Source of the DNA: Methanoculleus marisnigri JR1
GTDB taxonomy: Archaea > Halobacteriota > Methanomicrobia > Methanomicrobiales > Methanoculleaceae
Direction of reading: 5' to 3'
Assembly: GCF_000015825.1 (NCBI RefSeq)
Contig: NC_009051.1
Span: 2,350,695 to 2,414,694, forward strand
Length of the DNA stretch: 64,000 nucleotides
The notes under the pieces were generated by a model. The model saw nothing but the letters and a program-made list of their open reading frames with translations. It was not told where the DNA came from and searched no databases. Below, piece after piece: positions 43,422-49,892 of this stretch (the stretch's first letter is position 1; each line of letters begins with the position of its first letter). Made by a program: the position numbers and the translations under genes.

Positions 43422-43454
43422 GATATATGATCTTTTGGGACGAACCCATATATC
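43422..43454. promoter_or_regulatory. inverted repeat and TATA region upstream of the DtxR-type gene
   Basis: GATATATG and CATATATC form a perfect 8-bp inverted repeat spaced by 17 bp. Each arm contains an ATATAT element, so either could serve as a TATA box. The motif TGCCGTATGA also occurs twice nearby (43392-43401 and 43410-43419, minus strand). Their position suggests autoregulation. Confidence 0.35.
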
Positions 43455-43632
43455 AGCATTCCATCAGTTTGATGAAACGTAATCTGTTTTCAGTGCATTT
43501 TGTCAGGGCACGATCCGAGATCCCTCTACCGGGTCATCTCCACCCGCCTTTCTATCCGATCCCTTTCGGAATTGTTGCGTTAAAAAGAGGCGGCGATCCT
43601 GTGGACCCCCTCATCCAGGGTATCCATGCACA

Positions 43633-44427
43633 CTACCTGCGCTTCTTCCCCATCAGCACGATACCTGCACCCATTATGCAGAGCAGGGCCAGAAATACCC
43701 CGCCGCCCAGGACATCCAGTTCCTCCTCTTCAGGAGGCTCGATCTCGATGAACAACTCATAGTCCGGTTTTTGCAGGAGATCGGCCCTGAGAGAAGACCA
43801 CTTCTCCAGGAATTCGGCACTCTCGGCCTCGGTCGCAGTCTTATCAACGTTCACCGCCCTGCGCAGTTCAAGAAAGTCTTCCGGGAAGACGTCCTCGCGG
43901 AGCGTGAGCGTCGCGGACTCACCCGTGGAAAGCCGGGTTACTTCAAACCGGTAGTCGTCAAGGCACCGGTTCTTTGCAATCCCCATCCTCGCCTGTGTTG
44001 AATAGTCGGTCAGTGCAGACCCGTTGGGGGCAACCAGCGTCAACCGACCGGCGGAACCGGCGTCCATCCCGGGGCCGGTGCCGGTCACGTACCAGGCGGT
44101 ATGGAGAGCTCCGTCCGAAACCAGGCGGCTCTGCACGCCGATATCGGACCGTTCGGGGATTTCATCGCCCCAAACCTCGCTAATACCGGCCAGCAGGACC
44201 CTGTACATGCAGACGCAACAGATACAGGCATCGGGCTCTTTTCCTTCCAGCCCACCATGGTATGCCGCAATATCGTCGATGCCGATCTCCACCGGGACAC
44301 CGTTATCCAGAACAACAATCGGACCGAGATCCGCCTCGGGCGCCGGATCGGCGCCGGGCATGTGGGCAAGAGCGCCCTGGCAGAGCACCAGGGCGGCAAT
44401 CAACACAATGAATCCTTCTCTCCTCAT
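43633..44427 (-). CDS. Secreted Cys-rich protein of the Feo operon, FmdE-like
   Basis: A 264-residue exported protein with a signal peptide (5-21), a C-terminal span (about 240-259) and a basic end, so the main domain is outside. It has H57-GG, then the cluster C68-x-C70-C71-x-C73 (CICCVC), followed by YRVLLAGISEVWGDEIPERSDIG. The histidine-glycine-cysteine order and following helix resemble the FmdE metal-binding region, but the match is weak. It closes the Feo operon, with a 4-bp overlap. It may bind or reduce iron outside the cell before FeoB transport; this is inference. Confidence 0.72.
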   Translation of the reverse strand: MRREGFIVLIAALVLCQGALAHMPGADPAPEADLGPIVVLDNGVPVEIGIDDIAAYHGGLEGKEPDACICCVCMYRVLLAGISEVWGDEIPERSDIGVQSRLVSDGALHTAWYVTGTGPGMDAGSAGRLTLVAPNGSALTDYSTQARMGIAKNRCLDDYRFEVTRLSTGESATLTLREDVFPEDFLELRRAVNVDKTATEAESAEFLEKWSSLRADLLQKPDYELFIEIEPPEEEELDVLGGGVFLALLCIMGAGIVLMGKKRR

Positions 44428-44888
44428 ACCTCATCAAACCTCCCGTTGAAGAGGAAGTAGACGATCCCCAGCGTAAACGGCAGGAGGAGGATCGCCGGCG
44501 AGTAGGGCGGGGCAAACCCGCCGACGAACCCGGCAACCGAGTTGAAAAACTCCGGCGCCTCCTCGCCGGCGGGAATGCTCTCGCATAACCGGGCGAAGAT
44601 ATCGGTGCCGGCAATGATCCAGATCATGATCGCGCCGAGCACCGTCTTCCCGAACTGTTCCATGGTTCCACGGCCCCTCAGGCTGCCGAGCATGAACAGG
44701 CCGCCGAAGACCAGAATGGCGCCTCCCCATGCCCAGCGGAAGAAGTCGCCGCCGGCGATCTCAAGAATGCCGATTGAAAAGCCGGGACTCGCCCCGGCCC
44801 AGACGAGGATGTCGGCGAGGCCGAACGCAAGCGTAACGAGGCCGAGCAGCCCGGTGTAGAGTGTAAACATACTGGAATTCCGGTTCAT
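44424..44888 (-). CDS. Membrane protein of the Feo operon
   Basis: A 154-residue protein with four predicted spans (about 9-31, 49-68, 84-100 and 127-146). No family recognised. It begins directly after the FeoB permease stop (TAAATG) and overlaps the secreted FmdE-like gene by 4 bp, so all are on one transcript. Its placement suggests an accessory membrane partner for iron uptake. A second in-frame ATG six codons in is possible. Confidence 0.75.
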   Translation of the reverse strand: MNRNSSMFTLYTGLLGLVTLAFGLADILVWAGASPGFSIGILEIAGGDFFRWAWGGAILVFGGLFMLGSLRGRGTMEQFGKTVLGAIMIWIIAGTDIFARLCESIPAGEEAPEFFNSVAGFVGGFAPPYSPAILLLPFTLGIVYFLFNGRFDEV

Positions 44889-46103
44889 TTATGCAACCCC
44901 CATGAGGATGCCGACGGCATGGATCAGTCCGCCGTAGATGAAGACCGTCGCCACGAGCACTGCAACCGCCGCGGCAAGTTCCTTCCACCCCTCCCGCAGC
45001 ATCACCACGAAGGTGGCCACGCAGGGGAAGTAGATGGAGACGAGCACCACGGCGGTGATCATCTGATACGGCGTCATGGCGATGGCGGAGAGCTGAGCGA
45101 CAGCGAGGTCTTTCCGGAGGAAAGCCGCAATGAGCGGCCCCACCGTCTCTTTCGGCACCCCGAACCAGGTGACGAAGAGCGGTTCGAAGAGATCGGCGAG
45201 TGCGCCGATGATACCGGCCAGATAGAGAACGTTGACGACCAGTACCCCGAAGAGGACGAACGGAACCGCATCTTTGAGGAAACTCTTCGTCCGGTTCATG
45301 AGCTTTTTAGCGACGTTCTCCCACAACGGCCAGTGATAGGGCGGGACGTCGATGAGGATCTCGGGGTTGCTGCCGGGGATGATCCGGTCGAGGATAAACC
45401 CGAAGATTCCGAATCCGATAAGCAGGAAGAGCATGACCCACCCTACCGCATCGGGAATGACCTCGAGCATCACGCCGAGCTGGGCGCCGCAGGGGATGAA
45501 TATGGCAAGCAGGGTCATCATGATGAACCGCTGTTTCCGTGTCTCCAGGACACGGGTCGCCGTCACCGCCGGGGCGTTGCACCCGAGCCCGAGGATCACC
45601 GGGACGATGGCGTAGCCGTGCAGCCCGATCCGGTGGAAGACAGTGTCCATCAGGACGGCGAGGCGCGGGAGGTAGCCGGAGTCCTCAAGGACCGTCATCA
45701 TCAGGTAGAAGATGAGGACGGCCGGCAGAACCACCCCGATCGAGACGAAGAGCCCCGACGTGAGCATCCCGAACGCCTCGAAACAGTTTTCCGCCAGCGG
45801 GTCACCGACGAAGAGGAAGTAATGGATGCTTGCCGGATCGGGCCAGACTTCCTGGAGCCACGGAAGCCAGTAGTTGTCGAAGGCCTTGACCATGAAACCG
45901 TCCGTGACGAGGGCACCCGCGAACGAGGAGAAGATACTCCAGAACGCGTAGAGCACCGCAACCGCGACGGAAATGCCGGTGAGCGGCCTGACGGTGAGGT
46001 CACCGAGAACGTCGCCGAGGTTCTGCCGGTAGACCCCGGCGGTCACCGTTTTTCTGGCGATTGCATCGACAAGGTCCCACCGTTCCTGCACGGGAAGCGC
46101 CAT
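44889..46103 (-). CDS. feoB: FeoB permease domain (split FeoB)
   Basis: A 404-residue membrane part of the ferrous iron transporter FeoB. The two conserved Cys-bearing gate regions are present: GYLPRLAVLMDTVFHRIGLHG with GLGCNAPAVTATRVLE, and the C-terminal Gate2-type IYFPCVATFVVM. The GTPase domain is a separate gene ending 1 bp upstream. The TAG stop of that gene and a GGGGGATGC sequence precede the ATG at 46103. FeoB is normally one polypeptide, so this is a true split form, with each part intact. Confidence 0.93.
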   Translation of the reverse strand: MALPVQERWDLVDAIARKTVTAGVYRQNLGDVLGDLTVRPLTGISVAVAVLYAFWSIFSSFAGALVTDGFMVKAFDNYWLPWLQEVWPDPASIHYFLFVGDPLAENCFEAFGMLTSGLFVSIGVVLPAVLIFYLMMTVLEDSGYLPRLAVLMDTVFHRIGLHGYAIVPVILGLGCNAPAVTATRVLETRKQRFIMMTLLAIFIPCGAQLGVMLEVIPDAVGWVMLFLLIGFGIFGFILDRIIPGSNPEILIDVPPYHWPLWENVAKKLMNRTKSFLKDAVPFVLFGVLVVNVLYLAGIIGALADLFEPLFVTWFGVPKETVGPLIAAFLRKDLAVAQLSAIAMTPYQMITAVVLVSIYFPCVATFVVMLREGWKELAAAVAVLVATVFIYGGLIHAVGILMGVA

Positions 46104-46104
46104 C

Positions 46105-46701
46105 CTAGCATCCCCCGCACAGGCCGCACCCGGCACACTTGCCGGACCGTTCCGGCTCATCGAACCGTCCGTCGGCCCGAGCCCGTACCTTCTCTATATC
46201 GGCCTTCTGCGCCTTGCGGATCATCTCCGCAAGGTCCCGGACGCCTTCGCCGCTGACGGCCGATGTCGGCACCACCGGCACGCCGAGGATCTTCTGGAGC
46301 ACGTGGGTATCGACCACGATCTGCCGGTCGCGTGCGGCGTCGATCATGTTCAGCGCGATGACCGCCGGACGGCCCCGTTCGATCACTTCCAGAGCCAGGT
46401 AGAGCCCCCGTTCGACGCGCGTCGCATCGAGGACGACCAGAACCGCCGCATCCGAATTCTCCGAGATCAGCCGGACCGTCACGCTCTCGGCGGCGTCCCG
46501 TGCCTCCAGGGAGTACGTCCCCGGTGCATCGATGACCTTGTATTCCCGCCCGGCGACGACGAGGACTCCCTTCGTGTAGTCGACCGTCGTTCCCGGGTAA
46601 TTGGAGACGACCGCGTCTCCCCCGGTGAGCCTGTTGAAGAGCGCGCTCTTCCCGACGTTCGGGTTGCCGACCATCAGCAGTGTTCCGAACGGTTCCGTCA
46701 T
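46105..46701 (-). CDS. feoB: FeoB GTPase domain with Cys-rich tail
   Basis: A 198-residue G protein equal to the cytoplasmic part of FeoB. G1 is GNPNVGKSALFN (about 12-23), G2 the NYPGTTVDYTKG segment, G3 DAPGTYSL, G4 NMID and G5 TSAVSGEG. It powers or gates the permease encoded next. The C-terminus ends in C189-x2-C192-x2-C195-x2-C198, which could bind iron or an Fe-S cluster and let iron status control transport; that role is inferred. Start overlaps the FeoA stop by 4 bp. Confidence 0.93.
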   Translation of the reverse strand: MTEPFGTLLMVGNPNVGKSALFNRLTGGDAVVSNYPGTTVDYTKGVLVVAGREYKVIDAPGTYSLEARDAAESVTVRLISENSDAAVLVVLDATRVERGLYLALEVIERGRPAVIALNMIDAARDRQIVVDTHVLQKILGVPVVPTSAVSGEGVRDLAEMIRKAQKADIEKVRARADGRFDEPERSGKCAGCGLCGGC

Positions 46702-46937
46702 ACCCCGGCCTCCCCGTGGCCATCGGTCTCAATGACGACCCCTTCGGCGATCTCCAGCCCCATCGCCACTTCCATGTCGTCGACGACGACGACAACGGGA
46801 CCTTTGATAGGCTGGCGGGTGACCATCTTCACCTGTTTTTTCATCCTGATGCCGAGACAGTTGAGTTCGTGTTGCGAGGCTCGAATCTCCCGGACCAACC
46901 CGGATTCGCCATATTCCAGTTCGGACAATCTTTTCAC
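46698..46937 (-). CDS. feoA: FeoA-type SH3-like protein (proximal to FeoB)
   Basis: A 79-residue FeoA domain, a small beta-barrel that interacts with FeoB. VKRLSELEYGESGLVREI at the start, an ELNCLGIRMKKQVKM middle and a GPVVVVVDDMEVAMG end fit the family. The start is a GTG at 46937, supported by GGAAGGTG 7-14 nt upstream. The longer frame to 47135 overlaps the second FeoA and is not credible. It overlaps the GTPase gene by 4 bp. Confidence 0.88.
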   Translation of the reverse strand: MKRLSELEYGESGLVREIRASQHELNCLGIRMKKQVKMVTRQPIKGPVVVVVDDMEVAMGLEIAEGVVIETDGHGEAGV

Positions 46938-46941
46938 GAAA

Positions 46942-47160
46942 TTACACCTTCCGTACCTGAATTTTCCGCGCCATCCCCCGGCCGAGGACGAGCGTCTCAT
47001 CGCTAATCCGAACGACAACCGGGCCGAATCGGCCGGAGAGGGCGGTGAGGGTGCACCCCCCGGCAAGCCCGCGCAGCGCGAGGTGCTGGCAGAGGCACTG
47101 CCCGCCTTCGATCGCAACAACCCGGGCACGTTCATTCGGAAACAAGTCAGTCAGTTGCAT
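46942..47160 (-). CDS. feoA: FeoA-type SH3-like protein (operon leader)
   Basis: A 72-residue FeoA domain with MQLTDLFPNERARVVAIEGG, LCQHLALRGLAGG and GPVVVRISDETLVLGRGMARKI. It is the first gene of the Feo operon and lies 4 bp from the second FeoA. Two FeoA copies before a split FeoB are common in anaerobes. The upstream region has TTCGGC/GCCGAA arms at about 47184-47209, a possible repressor site. Confidence 0.9.
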   Translation of the reverse strand: MQLTDLFPNERARVVAIEGGQCLCQHLALRGLAGGCTLTALSGRFGPVVVRISDETLVLGRGMARKIQVRKV

Positions 47161-48159
47161 TTTCTCGTAAAACGGGTATCCAATTCGGCCGTAATCAACC
47201 AGAGCCGAACACTTTTCGGAAAACCGGGGATTCCCCGGAGAGGTTTCGGAAGAAGATGGTGAACCGAAAGCCGACCGGCTCTCTGGCGAGCAGCGCCACA
47301 CGCCCTTTCATGGGAATGCGATGCGCTCAACAAGATATGAAACAGGATCCCGTCCACCCTGCAGCGTGAGTCTCAGCCTCACGGGAATTCAAAAAAGAGT
47401 CGTTTATCGGATGATGTAAGATCTGGTACGTTGTACAGAGTGAGGCTCTACCATGGTTATTCTATCCTCTCCCTGACCCGAGTGATAACCTGGGAGAATG
47501 CTGACTTCAGCGAACAGCTACACCGGATCACCTCCGGGGTTTCGGCCTGCATGGTTCGGTGCCGGACAGGTTCCCTCCTCCAGGGGAACGATCCGGAGGG
47601 ACTCCGGGCCAGAGAATGCCGCGCAACCGTCACCCGTCTCGAGTCGCGCGATCACGGCGAACGCCTGCGCGGGTTCTCCGCCCCTCTGTGGGGCTGCTTT
47701 TTTCGGCTTCATCACTTTTTGTCTCCTGGCGGACTCCGCCGCCACATACCCTGTGTGTTGTTCGGGGGGCATGTACTCTCCCCGCATCCTGTTCGGTTTT
47801 GCCCTGAAAACGAGAGAACTGTTCGGTTCATCGCCAAAACCAAAACCCCCGGAGGCAGGGGTTCGACCCGGGCTACCCGGCCCGTGGTTCTTCCCGCCGC
47901 TCCGGGTCCAGGCAGGAGAGGCGTCGGACGAACTCCTGGATCGCCTCTGGATCCCGGACACCGCGGATCGAAGCGCCGCTGCTCATCTCAACCCCCCCTG
48001 AACAGGAATTCCGACTCTGTATCAGCGGAAAACTCTTCTTCGTCTTCTCATATCTCGTGCCTTTCATCTTCATGGCCTCCCGTTCCCGGTATATCCGGTA
48101 AGGTGTTCGGGAGAGATGATTCTCACCCGAAATGAGTTTGGATCCGTACAAATGCCCGG
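47161..48159. other. region without supported intact genes
   Basis: Between the Feo operon and the rubredoxin remnant no clear intact gene is visible. A 37-codon frame on the minus strand (47873-47986) with a GGGGTTGAG sequence before its ATG looks protein-like but is unrecognised. A CGTGAG/CTCACG stem lies at 47365-47383. The region looks like decayed or non-coding DNA. Confidence 0.4.
47680..47703 (+). terminator. stem-loop followed by T-run
   Basis: GCCCC-TCTGT-GGGGC followed by TGCTTTTTT has the form of an intrinsic terminator on the plus strand. No plus-strand gene ending here was identified, so it may be a relic or end a non-coding transcript. Confidence 0.4.
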
Positions 48160-48313
48160 AAAACGAGACGAACTGGAGAGCCCACCCGGCAAGAGGGGGC
48201 GGGAAGCGCCAGTCCCCCGGGAGGACTTCAAACGCGGCTCACGGCGGAGAGCCCGCATCACCGGTCATTTCGTCATAGATGTGCCCGCATATCGAGCAGC
48301 GGCAGGTCTGCAT
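48160..48313 (-). pseudogene. rubredoxin pseudogene
   Basis: Translating the minus strand from the ATG at 48313 gives MQTCRCSICGHIYDEMTGDA, matching the first half of rubredoxin, including the first Cys pair. An in-frame TGA then stops it at codon 25. Reading through, AAFEVLPGDWR follows, matching the conserved F-E-x-LP-x-DW segment, but the second Cys pair is lost: DWRC has become DWRF and the rest is altered by a short insertion-like change. Rubredoxin is a small one-iron electron carrier. With one stop and a missing iron ligand pair, this copy cannot be functional. Confidence 0.75.
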
Positions 48314-48373
48314 GGTCGTGGGGTGTGCCTGCAACGCTTTTTAACCCGGAACGTAGATCTCAGGAGGTAGATC

Positions 48374-49315
48374 ATGAGAGAGACCCTCGCGGCGTTCGCG
48401 GACCTGACCCGCGCCCACTTCTTCTTCGTCTGGCCCCTGCTCTTCTGCTCGGGGCTCGCCCTCGCGTTCGCCAACTACGGCGGGTTCTCGTGGGAACTCG
48501 TCGGCCGTGCGGCGCTGATCGGCCTCTTTGGGTTCGAGGCCGGGTTCGTCCTGAACGATTACGTCGACCGGGAGTACGACAGGAGAGATGTTGACGGCTC
48601 GCTCACCCGCTACTGGCGGCCGTTCGGCGAACGGCCGATACCGGCAGGGAAACTCTCCCCCGGGGCGGCATTCGCCGTCTTTCTCGTCCTCGCCGGCCTC
48701 GCGGCCGCGCTCGCCGCAACCCTTCCTTCGCCGCACAACCTCTACGTCCTCGGGATCATGGGCTATTCATACCTGGTCGAGTACTTCTACCAGACAAAGA
48801 AACGGAATCAGACCGTTCCCGTCGCCCAGATGGTCGGGCGGACGGATTTCGCCCTCTTCCCCGTCGCCGGCTACCTGGTGTACGGGAATCCGGACGCGAC
48901 CGCTCTCCTCTTCTTCCTCTTTTTCTACCCCTGGACGCTGGCGCACCTCGGGGCAAACGACATCGCCGATATCGTGAACGACCGCGCCCGGGGGATGGCG
49001 ACGATCCCGAGTCTGACCTTCGGTCTGACCGGGTCGGCTCCGGAGGACCCGACTCCGGTCCTCTACGGCATGAAGGGCGCGGCCGCCTGGGTTCTCGGCT
49101 TCTCGGCCATTCACGCGGGTATGGCGCTCGTCTTCGGCCTCACGCTCGGGCCGATCGCCATCGCCGGGTTCGGTGCGGGGCTCATCCTCCTCGGGGCTGC
49201 AAACTACCTCATCCTCCGGGGGAAGACCGCGGACGCTGCGATGCGGGCGCTCCCGCTCATGCACGCATCGCTGCTCATCTACGCCGCGGCGATCATCGCG
49301 GGTGCCGTTCTTTAG
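48374..49315 (+). CDS. UbiA family prenyltransferase
   Basis: A 313-residue UbiA prenyltransferase with about nine spans. The first Asp-rich motif is NDYVDREYDRRD (61-72), followed by ERPIPAGKLS. The second is NDIADIVNDRARG near 196-208. The RPIP-G feature recalls archaeal digeranylgeranylglyceryl phosphate synthases, but an intervening insertion (about 73-85) makes the substrate uncertain. AGGAGGTAGATC, one of the strongest ribosome binding sites in the window, lies just before the ATG. It is one of two UbiA genes here. Confidence 0.88.
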   Translation: MRETLAAFADLTRAHFFFVWPLLFCSGLALAFANYGGFSWELVGRAALIGLFGFEAGFVLNDYVDREYDRRDVDGSLTRYWRPFGERPIPAGKLSPGAAFAVFLVLAGLAAALAATLPSPHNLYVLGIMGYSYLVEYFYQTKKRNQTVPVAQMVGRTDFALFPVAGYLVYGNPDATALLFFLFFYPWTLAHLGANDIADIVNDRARGMATIPSLTFGLTGSAPEDPTPVLYGMKGAAAWVLGFSAIHAGMALVFGLTLGPIAIAGFGAGLILLGAANYLILRGKTADAAMRALPLMHASLLIYAAAIIAGAVL

Positions 49316-49423
49316 AGGCTCTTCTGCATCCAGACGACGTCGAAGAGGGAACTTCGCGCCCGGCTCCGACGTTCTGGAACCGGGTGCGATCGCCGCGAAC
49401 CCGAAGGTTGCCGGCGGGGCCTC

Positions 49424-49788
49424 CTACGTCACGATGAACGCCCCGTGCATCGCAGGATGGACGTCACACCGGAAGAAGTAGTTTCCCGGGGTCTCGGGCG
49501 CCGTGAGGGTGTAGGTGGCGCGGGTGGGGCCCATGACGATCTCGCCGACGAAGATCGCATCGCTTGCTGAGGAGTCCGTGTAGACCGCGACGTTGTGCGG
49601 AACCCCGTCATCCCGGTTGTCGAACTCGATCGTCACCTCCGCGCCTGCGGGGACCGTTATTGTCTCCGTACTGAAGCCGAAGTTCTCGGCCGCGATTGCG
49701 ACGGTCACCCTCGCGACGACGCGGGCCGCTTCCGGGGTCACGCCCGCACCCCCGTACCGGACGCCATGACTACGGTTATTCGTGCCAT
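49424..49788 (-). pseudogene. decayed partial copy of the cupredoxin-fusion gene
   Basis: The first codons from the ATG at 49788 read MARITVVMAS, matching MTRVTAVMIS at the start of the neighbouring sugar dehydrogenase gene; the bases upstream of the two ATGs also match. The frame then meets a TGA at codon 17. In a shifted frame the sequence continues as an intact cupredoxin domain (FGFSTETITVPAGAEVTIEF ... YFFRCDVHPAMHG) very like the C-terminal domain of that neighbour. The hydrophobic signal core, the dehydrogenase and the linker are missing. This is best read as a duplicated gene with a large internal deletion and a frameshift. A cytoplasmic 105-residue product from a GTG at 49741 cannot be excluded. 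Confidence 0.7.
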
Positions 49789-49892
49789 GAGTCCCCCTCC
49801 AGGCGGCCGGGAGGCATAAAGGTTGTCTTGCCTGCGCTATAGCAACCCCCCGGTGCGGCGACCACGCTCTAAAAAGGAGAGGGAGGCTCCCT

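Noticed and set aside
46698-47135. 145-residue version of the second FeoA
   Set aside because: The first 66 residues overlap the leading FeoA in another frame; a GTG with a good ribosome binding site at 46937 gives a normal FeoA length.
47365-47383. CGTGAG/CTCACG stem upstream of the Feo operon as a terminator or riboswitch
   Set aside because: The stem is short, with no T-run on the relevant side and no larger fold recognised.
47850-47900. GGTTCGACCC-like sequence as a tRNA T-arm
   Set aside because: No acceptor stem, D-arm or anticodon arm can be placed around it.
47431-48135. 234-residue plus-strand frame in the decayed region
   Set aside because: It has no recognisable domain, abrupt changes of composition and overlaps the minus-strand frame continuing from the rubredoxin remnant; a terminator-like stem lies within it.
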